Positions 29,401 to 44,900 of a stretch of 64,000 nt of DNA are shown in pieces; within the stretch, counting starts at the first letter, position 1, and each line of letters starts with the position of its first letter. Origin of the DNA: Arenicola marina (lineage: Eukaryota; Annelida; Polychaeta; Arenicolidae); assembly GCA_964019135.1 (NCBI GenBank), contig OZ025261.1:33744738-33808737 (forward strand), read 5' to 3'. The notes below the pieces were generated by a model. That model had not been told where the DNA came from. It made no database searches and saw nothing but the letters and a program-made list of their open reading frames with translations. A program made the position numbers and the translations under genes.

Positions 29401-32400
29401 GATTTTTATCCTGCGACCACACAGACATGGCCACAGCAGGGCTCGAACCACCGACCCACGTGCCGTTAGTCTCTCAGGTGACCAGTGTACTCAATGCGAG
29501 CGCTCTAGCCCACTGAGCTGTCGCGCCGGCCCCCTAAGCCAAGGAAACTCGAGCTCAATGAGATGAGAGGATTAATCGGGCCCAGGCACGGGTGGGTTGT
29601 GAACCTACGACCGGTTAGTCTCCAGCGGGCTACGCTACCGCTGGAACCGACTCCTCACTCACACGTCATGTAACCTTCATGCCAGTATCGAGCACCAACG
29701 TATAACCCATGCAGCGGTAAAAAAGGGAGGGGGGGGGGGCACTACCTATACTTAGGTATATACATAAGTGGCCCCCAAATGACCCCCCTTTTCGTTTTTT
29801 CTCTCTCAAACCCCCAATTTCTCTTGATGTGCCGATCTGAGACAGACGTTTTTTTTCTCGAAATTGCAGCTCTTGACCATATATTCCAGTTTATATCGAA
29901 ACAAATACATTTTCTCTTGCTCTCCATGTGCCCTCTATGGCATTGGCGGCAAACCCCCAACACTGCAGTAATGTAGCGCCCCTCCCCCTCTCCCGGTGGC
30001 AAGCCAGCTGTACCTATTTCGTGGGTACGTTGTTTATGAAGAGATATATTGTACGCTGTCATACGGTGACTGACACCTAGTGTTAAGGGTTGGTAATAAC
30101 TCTAAAGACAGCATCAGACATAACTCAAAGGCTTCACTTTTGGTCCTATGACAGGGGCATAGGCCTGGGCATAGGCCTGGGCATAGCTCTGACATGGCTG
30201 TACGGCATCGCAATAGAACAGCTCTGTAGCATAGCTATACGATATCGCACTAGATACATAGCTCTGTCGTATAACTATAAGATATCGCACTGTAACATAG
30301 CTATAAGATATCGCACTGTAGCATAGCTATACGGTATCGCACTAAAACATAGCTCTGTAACATAGCTATAGAATATCACACTAGAACAGAGCTCTGTAGC
30401 ATAGCTATAGAATATCACACTAGAACAGAGCTCTGTAACATAGCTATAGAATATCACACTAGAACAGAGCTCTGTAACATAGCTATAGAATATCACACTA
30501 GAACAGAGCTCTGTAGCATAGCTATACGGTATCGCACTAAAACCTAGCTCTGTAACATAGCTATAGGATATCACACTAGAACATAGCTCTGTAGCATAAC
30601 TATAAGGTATCGCAATAGAACATAGCTCTGTAGCATAGCTATACGAGATCACACTAGAACATAGCTCTGTAGCATAGCTATAGGGTATGACAGTGGAACA
30701 CAGCTTTATGATAGCAATACGACCTAACAACAAAGCATGACATCAGAGCATAGCTCTCTGGCGTATGGCCTCGATTATCGCTCAGTGGTAAAGTAAAGGA
30801 ATCATACGCTGAAAAGCTCCAGGCCCTGTTGCACCACTGATATCTCTCTTATCTAACTTAATCATCATCGAGGCTCCTATTCCTACAATGACATTGTCGC
30901 CCGTACGTTTAGGATGCAGCTGATAGGTTTGTCTATTTGTAAGCCATCAAACAATCGCCTAAATACTACGGCAACCATGGTGGGCAGATAGCACTGTTGG
31001 CTATTGTAGTAAAGGTAATTGGACCTCACAGGGAGCGCCTCAGATTCTACTAATATTTGCACAAAAATATTATCCCAAACACGACACAGCCTGGGGCATG
31101 GATAGTGGAGGGGAGGGGTTGAAGGGGGGGGGGGGTGCGGGGTTGGGGGGGGGGGTGGAGGGGGGGGGGGGTGCGGGGTTGGGGGTGGGGTGGAGGGGGC
31201 GGGTGTGTTTGCGGGGTTAGGGGTGGGGTGGAGGGGTTTGCGGGGTTGGGGGGTGGGGTGGAGGGAGGGGGCCCATAAACAGTCTTACAGGCACATCGAA
31301 ACCAGCGTCCGTGAAATGCCACCCGGGAGTCTGTTGCCATGGCGACCTTTGGCATTTAGCATCCTCCCATCCCTCCCTATCACTGCCCTCTTTTCTGGAC
31401 GGAAAGAGCATAGGATGTATGTCTGGGTATTGAGTGTGGGGAGGGAGGGGGGGGGGGTAGGGTATCGGGTGGGGTATGCGATGAGGTGTTGGGTGGATAC
31501 TGTTTGAGGGTAAGCATGGGGTGAGACAGGGGTCGGAGAAGTGTGGTGTTTAAATCACACCACTCCCCACCATCTACTGTTGCTACAAGCGCTGCCTGTC
31601 TGCCATGGTGAACTGGCAATGTCTTGTTGAGCACCTCACTCAGTACCCCCGCTTCCCACAACCTCCCCACCCGCGCTCTTCCCAGGAACCTAGCATCCCT
31701 ATTCTAACATCCTCCTCTGGATTATCAGTTGTGGGAGTAAAAAGGTATCCATATTATCTCTTTTTCAAGCATCTTTCCTCCCCACTTCGCCGCTTCCATC
31801 GACGGTCTAATTCCATTGGCGAGTCCTGCCGCCTTGATGACGACAACTGGCATCAGCCCTCAGGCCAGCTCCCTTCCCTACANNNNNNNNNNNNNNNNNN
31901 NNNNNNNNNNNNNNNNNNNNNNNNNNNNNNNNNNNNNNNNNNNNNNNNNNNNNNNNNNNNNNNNNNNNNNNNNNNNNNNNNNNNNNNNNNNNNNNNNNNN
32001 NNNNNNNNNNNNNNNNNNNNNNNNNNNNNNNNNNNNNNNNNNNNNNNNNNNNNNNNNNNNNNNNNNNNNNNNNNNNNNNNNNCATACAGGGGGACACAGT
32101 AGAAACATACAGGAGGGAACACATTAGAAACATACAGGAGGGAACACATTAGAAAAATACAGGGGAACACAGTAGAAACATACAGGGGGGAACACATTAG
32201 AAACATACAGGGGAACACAGTAGAAACATACAGGGGGGGACACAGTAGAAACATACAGGGGGGAACACATTAGAAACATACAGGGGAACACAGTAGAAAC
32301 ATACAGGGGGGAACACATTAGAAACATACAGGGGAACACAGTAGAAACATACAGGGGGAGACACAGTAGAAACATACAGGGGAACACAGTAGAAACATAC

Positions 32401-35400
32401 AGGAGGGAACACATTAGAAACATACAGGGGAACACAGTAGAAACATACAGAGGGGAACACAGTAGAAACATACAGGGGGGAACACATTAGAAACATACAG
32501 GGGAACACAGTTGAAACATACAGGGGGGAACACATTAGAAACATACAGGGGAACACAGTAGAAACATACAGGGGGGGACACAGTAGAAACATACAGGGGG
32601 GAACACATTAGAAACATACAGGGGAACACAGTAGAAACATACAGGGGAACACAGTAGAAACATACAGGGGGGAACACATTAGAAACATACAGAGGGGAAC
32701 ACATTAGAAACATACAGGGGAACACAGTAGAAACATACAGGGGAACACAGTAGAAACATACAGGGGGGAACACATTAGAAACATACAGGGGGGAACACAT
32801 TAGAAACATACAGGGGAACACAGTAGAAACATACAGGGGGGGACACAGTAGAAACATACAGGGGGGAACACATTAGAAACATACAGGGGAACACAGTAGA
32901 AACATACAGGGGGGAACACATTAGAAACATACAGGGGAACACAGTAGAAACATACAGGGGGGAACACATTAGAAACATACAGGGGAACACAGTAGAAACA
33001 TACAGGAGGGAACACAGTAGAAACATACAGGGGAAAACATAGTAGAAACATACAGAGGGGAACACATTAGAAACATACAGGGGAACACAGTAGAAACATA
33101 CAGGGGAACACAGTAGAAACATACAGGGGGGAACACATTAGAAACATACAGGGGGGAACACATTAGAAACATACAGGGGAACACAGTAGAAACATACAGG
33201 GGGGGACACAGTAGAAACATACAGAGGGGAACACATTAGAAACATACAGGGGAACACAGTAGAAACATACAGGGGGGAACACATTAGAAACATACAGGGG
33301 AACACAGTAGAAACATACAGGGGGGAACACATTAGAAACATACAGGGGAACACAGTAGAAACATACAGGAGGGAACACAGTAGAAACATACAGGGGAACA
33401 CAGTAGAAACATACAGAGGGGAACACATTAGAAACATACAGGGGAACACAGTAGAAACATACAGGGGGGAACACAGTAGAAACATACAGGGGAACACAGT
33501 AGAAACATACAGAGGGGAACACATTAGAAACATACAGGGGAACACAGTAGAAACATACAGGGGGGAACACAGTAGAAACATACAGGGGGGAACACAGTAG
33601 AAACATACAGGGGGGAACACATTAGAAACATACAGGGGAACACAGTAGAAACATACAGGGGAACACATTAGAAACATACAGGGGAACACAGTAGAAACAT
33701 ACAGGAGGGGACACAGTAGAAACATACAGGAGGGGACACAGTAGAAACATACAGGAGGGGACACAGTAGAAGCATACAGGAGGGAACACAGTAGAAACAT
33801 ACAGGGGAACACAGTAGAAACATACAGGGGAACACAGTAGAAACATACAGGGGGGAACACATTAGAAACATACAGGGGAACACAGTAGAAACATACAGGG
33901 GAACACAGTAGAAACATACAGGGGGGGACACATTAGAAACATACAGGGGAACACAGTAGAAACATACAGGGGAATACAGTAGAAACATACAGGGGAACAC
34001 AGCAGAAACATACAGGGGGGAACACATTAGAAACATACAGGGGAACACAGTAGAAACATACACGGGAACACAGTAGAAACATACAGGGGAACACAGTAGA
34101 AACATACAGGAGGGGACACAGTAGAAACATACAGGGGGAACACAGTAGAAACATACAGGGGGGGACACAGTAGAAACATACAGGGGGGAACACAGTAGAA
34201 ACATACAGGGGAACACAGTAGAAACATACAGGGGGGAACACATTAGAAACATACAGGGGAACACAGTAGAAACATACAGGGGAACACAGTAGAAACATAC
34301 AGGGGAACACAGTAGGAACATACAGGGGAACACAGTAGAAACATACAGGGGAACACAGTAGAAACATACAGGGGGAACACAGTAGAAACATACAGGGGAA
34401 CACAGTAGAAACATACAGGGGGAACACATTAGAAACATACAGGGGAACACAGTAGAAACATACAGGGGAACACAGTAGAAACATACAGGGGAACACAGTA
34501 GAAACATACAGGGGAACACAGTAGAAACATACAGGGGGGAACACATTAGAAACATACAGGGGGGGACACAGTAGAAACATACAGCGGGGAACACATTAGA
34601 AACATACAGGGGAACACAGTAGAAACATACAGGGGAACACAGTAGAAACATACAGGGGAACACAGTAGAAACATACAGGGGAACACAGTAGAAACATACA
34701 GGTGAACACAGTAGAAACATACAGGGGGAACACATTAGAAACATACAGGGGAACACAGTAGAAACATACAGGGGAACACAGTAGAAACATACAGGGGAAC
34801 ACAGTAGAAACATACAGGAGGGGACACAGTAGAAACATACAGGGGGGAACACATTAGAAACATACAGGGGAACACAGTAGAAACATACAGGGGAACACAG
34901 TAGAAACATACAGGGGGGAACACATTAGAAACATACAGGGGAACACAGTAGAAACATACAGGGGAACACAGTAGAAACATACAGGGGAACACAGTAGAAA
35001 CATACAGGAGGGGACACAGTAGAAACATACAGGGGGAACACAGTAGAAACATACAGGGGGGAACACATTAGAAACATACAGGGGAACACAGTAGAAACAT
35101 ACAGGGGGGAACACATTAGAAACATACAGGGGGGAACACATTAGAAACATACAGGGGGAACACATTAGAAACATACAGGGGGGGACACAGTAGAAACATA
35201 CAGGGGGGAACACATTAGAAACATACAGGGGAACACAGTAGAAACATACAGGGGGGAACACATTAGAAACATACAGGGGAACACAGTAGAAACATACAGG
35301 GGGAACACAGTAGAAACATACAGGGGGGAACACAGCAGAAACATACAGGGGAACACAGTAGAAACATACAGGGGGAAACAGTAGAAACATACAGGAGGGA

Positions 35401-38400
35401 AGGCACTATGAAGCCGGTCAGGCATGAAGAGATGCTGCTCCCGAAGTATGACAAACTCTAGGAAATCACGGAATTTGTAGATATGAGACACGCTGGGCGC
35501 CCCCAAGCGGTCGCCGCAGGAAGCTCTGCGTGGGCTCAGAATCAATGCTATTGCCCTTTGCTTCTCTACCAGCTGTTATTAGCGCCTGGGACTAATCAGG
35601 GAGGAGACTCGACATGCCAATCTGCGTGCTTCCGTTTCATGTTCCGTATTTGATCACTACAGTCAAGTCTCTTATTGCACAACTGATGGCTTAGAATGGT
35701 GCATTAGTAGGCCGAGAGAGCGGGTTAACTTGGGAACGCAGGAAGGAAATACCATAGTAAATCCATGCTGTCAAGTTTCGTATCGCCTCTACCATCAACA
35801 TTTCTCGTAAGAGTGGGTGAAATTGGATACCAAGGAAAATATTGTGCACAGATGAAAATATGACCATCAGTTCAATGATCAATCTCTCATCGTGTTGATG
35901 TATCGTTACAGGGTTGTTGTTTTCGTGTTGGCACACCGTGACCTATACCGTGAAACCGCGTCTAGGAGAAGGGTGGAGGTAGACAGGCGCCAAAGTCATT
36001 GTATTCTCTTCGAAGACAGGCATGAGATCTTTATATATTATCCTTACGCGGTTGCACAGATGGAAGCTTGAACCCCACAATCGGTAGCTTGGCCGCCCTA
36101 ACAAGTACCATGATAAACCCCGACTCAACCATCGAGGAAAGTAATCAAAACGGGAAGGGGTCCCCTGCAGACATCCGCATGACGTCATCAACATATCTGC
36201 CTTAGATCGGTTCGAGTTCCATCGCGCACTGTCACTGGGCCTGGAGCAAACAACCCTTGAATACGTCCTGGTGCTCTTGTTCCCGAGTTAACATTCTGAA
36301 AACCCGGGTCGACGTCCTGTAATATAACCTTCTGGCAGTGGTGTTAGCCACCGGCTCAACCACAGGCGGTAAAAACCGGCTTCAGGCGAGCAGCAGGTGT
36401 TCACTTCAAGAAAAACAAGTGCGCTATTTCAACTGGCGTAGAGACCGCGGCTTGAAAAAGCGCGACCTTAGAGCTGATGGAAACATCCCTTGCAAGTGGT
36501 ATATTTTTCACTTCGTTAATCCCTCTTTTGTTGATAAAAGGGATGAACGTTGAGTCTTTAGACTATGTAAGCCTTGAGGTTAGGCTGAGGCTTAGGCTTG
36601 TCAGGCCATGTGCTTTTTTGGACAAAAAATGTGCGGGGGAGTTACCTACCCTTACCTCATTATCGTTATACTACAAATGTCACGACATATAAATACGATT
36701 TCGCTGGCAGACAAATGCTGCCGCCTTTATGGCCAATGATTCTCTAATCATTTTCGCACATGGGTCAGGACTACGTGGCTGGCAATCTCGGGTAGGGTCA
36801 TTGGCGTAATTGTTTTCAGTACCTAGTTTTCAGTGAAGTGAGCGTTAGTCCAGGGAATTATAAACAACGTGTGTTTGATCAATCCATCCGAGTTTTGTAA
36901 AACTTCATGTAGAGATTACAGTTTTTCTAGATATGTAACCTTTGGGTGGGTACAGACAATTAGTGCTCTTCCATTTGCCTAACAGCGGTATCTGCGTTTG
37001 TAAATTATAGTGGGGACCAATGCTGAGAGACGATCCATGGATGCCAAAGGATTAAACGGCTACCATGAAGGGGGAGGAACTAATACGGCGACGGATAATG
37101 TTCGATGGTTCTTGAGCCTTCGATTTCGAATATGAGCCTCTCATATACATCCACATTCGCCATCTACAATCATTGGGTACAACCGGTAATGGCGTTAATG
37201 TAGAGCTAAAGTTACGCCCAGAAACAGTACCAAGGCTTCAGCTAACTGACACCAGCCGGTCTCTTGATAGAACATTTATTTTTGGCGTAGCTCACGCAAT
37301 ACTCGCGCCTAACACTGGCTAAAACAGTTGCTTTCGATGGGAGCTGACATGGAAGACGGACCCCATGCCTGCCACGATACCACCGCTACTAGTAAATGAA
37401 TGAATATTGTTTTACGCCACTTTAGTGAACATTTGGGCAAAACCAAGAGTTCCCCGGGACAAAAGTCACGTGATTAGCACGCGGAACGCCGAGGCAGCTG
37501 TTCACATGTAACGTCTGAGGAGATGCAGCGCCACCTGTGTCGAGATTTCAGATGGACAGATGGTCAATGGACCCGGGGAGCGGGTTATAATTACACATCC
37601 AGGGGATCAGGATACGGGGACTAGTATAACCGATCCTGAGGCGGCACCCCGTAATTACCTATCCAGAGACCGTTTCTCTCTATTTGTAACGATACATTAT
37701 CACTGTATTTGGAAAGTATTAATATCGTATCTTACTCCACTAACGGAGTGAGATGTTCAGGTCCCGTGTTCAGCAAAGCCGTGTCGGAGTCGGAAAAGGA
37801 ATGTCGGATTAAAAACGGCAATTATTATTGGAAATATGAGTTACAGGTAAAAGAGTGTCGGGTAACGGGTTTATCGGTTTATGCGATTATTAACGCGTTA
37901 TGACTGTACAGTCTGTACTACAATACAAGCATCTTTAACGACACTGTTATCTCGTTTAAAAAGTTCCATACCATATCAGCATAGTTCAACAGAATTAATC
38001 GCGGTCCGCTAAGAACCTAAACATGTCGCATATGGCTAGCACGGAGGCTAGTTTCGCTGGATTGCAGCTAGCGATGCAGTTTCCATTGGACACGGATGAG
38101 TGTCAGTCTCTGAGACCTGATGGGGCAGCCGGGAGGGCGGCTTCATATCGCTGCCAGGACAGATTCCTCTGAGACAAGAGAAACTGGACCGCTTTCGACA
38201 AGAATGTTAAACCAAACACACGTTTGTGGGCCGAAAACATTTCCCTTTGGGCCTTCCATCGGAACAGAGAGAGGCACATCACATCATAGAGGTTCGCAGT
38301 ACAGGTAAAGTAACCGACCCGGGAATATCTTAGGTGCAAAACTTATTGTTGCGGTCTTGGTTGGAGCTGCCATGCAGGAGCTGGCTACGACAACACCACT

Positions 38401-38910
38401 GGGACTCTCTCGCCCGGGGAGAGGCCGGGCGGGGGAGGGGGGAGGGGGGGGGGGTGAAGGAATGGAGGGCGGGTGGGCCATACGTGCCGGGTCCCAAGGT
38501 GCACTAAGTTTTAGGAACAACCGCACTACAATACCTCCCTTTGGACCCCCCCCCCGCCCACATCCCAGTCCCCGCCTTCACCCTTTGTTTTCTCTCTCGC
38601 TTGCGCCCGTTTTCCCTATACATGTATACCTCTGCCTTTCTCGCTTCTTTCTCATCTATCAAGTCGCCAACCAAGGGTTGGGACGCGGTACGAAGAATTT
38701 ATACCAATTCCTATTCCTCGACTTTAGTGTAGCAATTCTGGAGCCGAGTTCTATCGTGTAAAATAACTTCCGGATTGTCCACAATACTCCCCTCGCCCAC
38801 CCGTCCTCCTTCCGCTATTCCCCCGGCATCCTCATCCTTATATCCCACAACACTTATTTCTGCCTGCCCGCCCCCCCCCCCCCCTACACCGCTCTTACAC
38901 CTATTACATA

Positions 38911-38949
<39 letters not shown>

Positions 38950-41900
38950 TATGTATACCTACTCGCGGCCCAGGGTCTGCAGCAACCCAGCTGGGTCCAG
39001 GCAGGCCGCAGGGAGGGAGGCAGGAACGAAGACAAGATGCCGGGCGGGCGAGTTTGGGGTGAGGGCGTTGGGGGGGGGGGCGTGGGGGAGGGGGGAGGGG
39101 GGCACGCGCCACAAACCTCCCTCCGACACCCACATGCGCATCTACAACAGCTAGCCAGACCCAGAAATATACACACATCTGTCTACCCAGGTATGACAAC
39201 CGACCGGCCCGCGTCAGACACGTGGTAGCCAAGGCCTAGCTTCTGGTGGCTCTCCCCTCCTCATGGCCCTTGGCCGCCGTCAACTCCTGCCTGGACTCCT
39301 ACCACATGTACGTCGACACCTCTCTTCGCCCGTCTGGCCACGCCGGCCACGTCCCCGCCTGGACTCATCTAGCACAGTCTTACATAGAGTAGCAACAGGC
39401 TCAGAGGACAAGAAGTCAATGACTAGCAGCATGGAGGGATTTACTATGCTTGTCTCTTTCGCAAGGAGGAATTTAGCACATATGCTCCAATTATTCACTC
39501 CTCCTTCGAAAGAAGGAATTCAGCACATTCTTAATTATTCACTCCGCTTTCGAAAGGAGCGATTCAGTATATTCTACTTAATTACTTACTTCTGTCTCGT
39601 AAAGAGGGATGTTGTCTTCAAGTACTCACTCCTATCGCAAATTTGTTTGTATATTCTCCTCGATTACTCACTCCTTTTTTGCTGGAGGGGTTCAGTATAT
39701 ACTTCTCCGTTAATCAATCCTCTTTGGCAACGATGGATTTAGTATATTCTCCTCAATTATTCACTCCTCAATCGCAAAGATGAATTTAGTATATTCTCCT
39801 CTGTTATCCACTCTTTCGCAAGGAGGGATTTAGTATACTCTACTCAATTACTCACTTTTATTTTACAAGGAGAGATTTCGTATATTCTCAATTACTAACT
39901 CCTCCTTTGCATGAAGGGGTTTAATATATTCTTAATCACTCATCTTTTGCATGGCGGGGTTTAGCATATTCTTCTCTTGTAATCAGTCCTCTTTTGCAAG
40001 GAGGGATTTATTATATTCTCCTTAATGATTTGCTGCTCTCCTCATGGCATCCGACCCATTAGTATACACCAGTATATAGCGAGAACCACCTGCACACAGG
40101 GACCACCTCCATACAACCTGTATTATAAACGACCACATGAAAACAGCGACCACCTGAAAACAACGACCACCTCTATACAACCGCCATCTGTATGCAGTGA
40201 TCACATCTATAAAACGACCACCTGTACACAGGGACCACCCCTATATAACCGCCATCTGTATGCAGGAATCACATCTATAAAACGACCACCTGTACACAGG
40301 GACCACCTCTATACAACCGCCATCTGTATGCAGTGATCACATCTATAAAACGACCACCTGTACACAGGGACCACCTCTATACAACCGCCATCTGTATGCA
40401 GGGATCACATCTATAAAACGACCACCTGTATACAGGGACCACCTCTATACAACCGCCATCTGTATGCAGGGATCACATCTATAAAACGACCACCTGTACA
40501 CAGGGACCACCTCTATACAACCACCATCTGTATGCAGTGATCACATCTATAAAACGACCACCTGTACACAGGGACCACCTCTATACAACCGCCATCTGTA
40601 TGCAGGGATCACATCTATAAAACGACCACCTGTATACAGGGACCACTTCTACACAACCGTTTCCTGCCGTCGATTCTCCAGCTCTTTCAAGCATTGTTCT
40701 ATGCAAGTCGACTACAAGATACTTTGCCTTATCATGAGCGCTCGCTAGTTCCGACCTGGCATTGTTATCAACAGCGGGAGAATCTGCCTCTCGGGGCCAC
40801 TAGTTTTCTACAGAAAGAGAGAACACTGTTCTTCCGATGGCACCTTCTTGTTGAAGCGTTCCTAGGTTCAATTCCCTTTCATCCACCGCCCCCCCCCCCC
40901 CGCCCCCACACACACATATACTTCCCATCAACAGTTTCTTTGAGACATGCGGAGAAAAAGATCATTTATTTCATATACTTTGCCCGTAATTCAACCTAAA
41001 TAACGTATTAATATGTATTTCGTCCAGAAATTCCATGTTTCACTGTACATACATGTACATGACTGTATGACATGTCTACCGATGGGGGAAGGAAACACAA
41101 TTGTTTACCGACAACCTAAAACCTCTCCCTCTGCCTAAGTAGCGACACTGGCTCTACATCAATCACTTAGAAGGCAGCTAACCTTTGTCAGACACAGCCG
41201 CCAAAACGTAAACGAAATGCAACGAAATGCAATGCTTCAGTCCCCGATTACTGCTCGTGATGTGTGTTGAAGCATTTTTCAGCCGAAGGCACGTAGCAAG
41301 AGAAACAACCTGCTCACCCCGAGGGTGGAGGCGGTTTGATCTCACACAGACCTTAGTTCATTCTTCATCATGTTTTTTTTTTCTCAGCCTCTTTAACGGT
41401 AGAAGCGATGGTACAGCCCTGGCGAAGCACGTACAGGAGGGTGGGTGTAGGTCGTTCCCAACGGGCCGGTAATCACTCACTGTAGCTCGTATACAACTAC
41501 CACCGATAGCAAAAAGTATCAAAAACTATCATCCGAAGTATATATGTATATATACATATATAGGGCGGTATGTATCTTCCAAGACTATTAAACCTATTGC
41601 TTTTGAAACGGGCCAAAACAGCAGATTTAAAGATACCTTAACCTGACGTGGATGATCACAGGTCGACAGGAGCCATGTGCCCAGGAACTATCCCCTACTC
41701 TATCTCCAACTGTGAGCATCGGATAGTTACGCCCCGGCACAGGAATAGTAGCCTCAGGAGCCTAATAGCTGTCAGTAGCACACTGATCTTCAGACAAAAC
41801 GATTCCGGGTCCGGGTGTATGAACATGGAGGGTCTGTAACGCTGCTCTAACATCAGCCATTATGTCCATACCAATCTGTATTGTTATGTGTGTTTCTCGA

Positions 41901-44900
41901 TACACACCCTGCCCTCACCCCCACCCTACTCCCCCTGTGGTCGGTTCTACATGTCATTGGAGGTGCGCGGATTGTGGTTACGCTCTAACCACAGTCTCGC
42001 ACGGAATGGCGGGTTCGCACAGACAATCACATCTGTAAAGTCTGATCCTTGTCGTTGATGTCTCAAGACAGTTGGTTGCCACAGTATTGGGGATTATGTC
42101 CCCAAAACAGATCTTGAAGAAGAGGGGGGGGGGGCAGACCATGTAGTGAGAGCGGGGGGGGAAGGTGGATACCGTTTGGCCTGCCACACCAGGCCTGGCG
42201 TTGGCGGTGGTTGCCGCGGGATATTGCCGCCGGGCGTGTTTTTTATGTTGCGGGATCTATTAGAAATTATATCTACCGCATTCGGGCGGAAGGCTTAAAT
42301 TGACTTAACCTATGTAGGTCATATCGCTTAAAAATGGGAAGGATTAAGACAGAGAGGAGCCAGGGCTCCGGGTGTAACCGCCTACTCTTTAAAACCACTA
42401 GGGATCTATTTCCTGCACATGCACACAGGGTGGTGGTGGGGGGGCTCAAACCACACACCGGCCGCTCAGATTGGCTCAGCCGAGCACTAATAATTAAAAA
42501 ACCAAACCTGTTAACCTACTAGACCACGGACCCTGCTCAACAGAGCTACATTGATTTACCACTTATGCACAAATCCATACACACAAACAAATCACCCCAA
42601 ACATGGGGTTTGTGTTAGTTGTATACTAATGAACGCAAAACGACGCCTTCGATCGAATGATTGCGCGACAGCGAACCACCTAAGACTGGTATTTGATACC
42701 GAATTGCTCAAGGTTTCGCTTACAGCTAGTAATATTAGGTCATATTGGCACAGTGATTAATGTGTACCCCTTGCCACATTTCTCCGGGAGGATGAAAAGT
42801 TGATGAACAGAGACTGCACATTTAGTTCAGAATGTGACCTCCAAGACCAAGATCCCCCTAGAACCATCAGGAGTGAGAGTTAAACAGCTCCAGACACCGA
42901 TTTAACCCCCAACCACTTTGTAATTTGGCGCTGGTCCTGAATAAACGCCATATTTTATCAACCAAATTCTGTGTGGTCGCAGGATAAAGATCCCATGTCC
43001 TTATTTGCAAAGAGTAAGGGGTTACCCCCGGGGACATGGCTCCACTCTCCCTCCCTACTCCCATGGACTCGATATGACCAAAATTGATTAAAGCATCCTG
43101 AATATACAACCATCTATCAACCAAAACATCCTCATGTCCCCTTCCTGTGCCTTGTTAATAATGGATGTCAAACAATCAAAATCAATTAGCACCACTTTCA
43201 AGTGACATCGCCTATTGTCTTAATAGCTCTCGAGGTCCACTCAACTACATCATATCCATATTTAGGTACAAGCACAAGACGCTAAGGCGGTCTCACCTGG
43301 AACATGGAGAAGTACAGAGCCCAGAGCACCGCGAAGACGATGGTGTTCCTCTGGTGTCTCGATACCATGGCGACGAATGCCAGGATGACGCCTCCCAGAC
43401 AGACGAGGTCCATGGAGGTCTGGGTGTCGAGACCCAGGCGTGGCAGCAGGCGGAGCACTGTGGGCTGATTGGTGACCAGGTCCCGGATGTCAATGGCAGA
43501 CTCAGCCGAGCCTGGTAGACAAAAGGTTGTTCAGTTGGTCAAATGGTCACTTTCAAACATTGTGTAATGTTAATTATACCTAGTAGGTCATAGAGAGCAA
43601 AAAATGGGAAGTGTCAAGGCAGAAAGAAGATAAATCTTATTTATTCAAAGTTTGCACAAATCAGTATTGGCAGGTAGGGCTTAAAGCCTGAGTGATGGAT
43701 AGAGCAAAACCTATTGACAAGGGTTGTATGAAGTACCTACAAAGGAGTAGTCACTTAGACATTCTGATGCTATGTCAAACAAGTGTTGAATGCTTGTCTC
43801 ATAATTATATCCTTTACTTCATTTCTATAGTTCTATGTAACATCTTACTTAGCATTATCTGTAACAAAATTATAAAGATAGCAACTACTAAATTCCTCAT
43901 ATGACATATCAAGTACTACTTACCAGTTTTAAGTACAAGTTTTGCTGGTAATATTCCATTGTCTCCATATAATCCTAAAATCGAATGAATAATAATTAGT
44001 TATCACCTTTGAAACATGCATAGTAATACAAATATCTTCTCAAGTTTTTAATTATGATTTCTCTGAGACTTGTGTCATTACAATTCTAAAAACTTTACAG
44101 ATCACAGAACAGTTGGGGAACAGTAGTTGATTTGTATTAAAAGCTTTTTATCTAAATATAATGTAACAAATGTCAGATAAGTTATCCCTATGTGCTTAGT
44201 CCTATGCTGTAACATATCACCATTCAGTTAATAAATATACCTAATGATATACTTTAATGATACATATTGGTACCAGGTCTACTGGCTCAAACACTACTTT
44301 TTGGTGAATGGGGTGAGGAAGAAGAAGGGATGGCATAGCATGTACAGTGGTCCCTGTGTGATATTTTGTGATATTGATCCTGGTCACGGCACCAAATGTG
44401 ATATTTTAGGAAGTAGGTGTCTTTACTCTACTTTAATTTTACTTCTTGTTGTGTTGGTCTAATTATTTCTAAACTTAATTTTGACAACCCCAACTGGGTG
44501 TTCGTTCCGAGATCGGTCTTAAGTTAACACGTGGTGGCGAAGGCACTGAGGCGAAACGAAGTGGTTAAAATTCAATGAACACTCAAAAACTCGAATAAAA
44601 CCTGTTACCGAATCTGTTAAACGGTGTGTAACTTACCTGGCAGCAGTTGGTGTAACTGCTCCTAGCCTCTAGCTCCGTAAGGCGGTGTATCCAAACTAAA
44701 TATAAAACTAGCAGTCTCTTTCCTAAAAATCCACCCATCCCGCTCGCTGCCCTCTCGCTAACTGACCAAACTCAACCCAAGTGGTGACATCACCGCTCCG
44801 GTTGCTAAAGCAACACTCGCGAGAAACTATACAGGGGTCAAAAGTATGGACACCCAAACAAAAACATAAATACCATACCTGCATTATAGTCCCTTTATTA

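Larger units (their letters stand above)
28575..43296 (-). other. LMF2 intron 3 (14.7 kb)
   Basis: Large intron without a recognisable gene. It contains SINEs (29290-29534, 29590-29660, 42310-42525, 42955-43125), minisatellites (30170-30700, 32083-35394, 39430-40660), a G-rich block (31104-31280), a 200-N gap, an (AT)n run (38916-38954) and many poly-G/poly-C tracts. It is the repeat sink of the locus. Confidence 0.7.

Noticed and set aside
29437..29530. Functional tRNA gene
   Set aside because: A and B boxes are present, but the spacing, missing acceptor stem and shared SINE body mark it as a SINE head. The same applies to 25807-25870.
32124..35390. Minus-strand open frames up to 413 codons of cysteine-rich repeats ([20 protein letters not shown])
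   Set aside because: Produced by a 23-25-bp minisatellite whose unit lacks stop codons; many overlapping frames say the same thing. No splice or start context.
32083..35394. CRISPR-like array
   Set aside because: Repeats are contiguous with no unique spacers, and the genome is animal.
38711..39232. 173-codon minus-strand frame near the (AT)n run
   Set aside because: Composed of C-rich and AT repeat translations (PPPPP, YIYIYIY); no domain.
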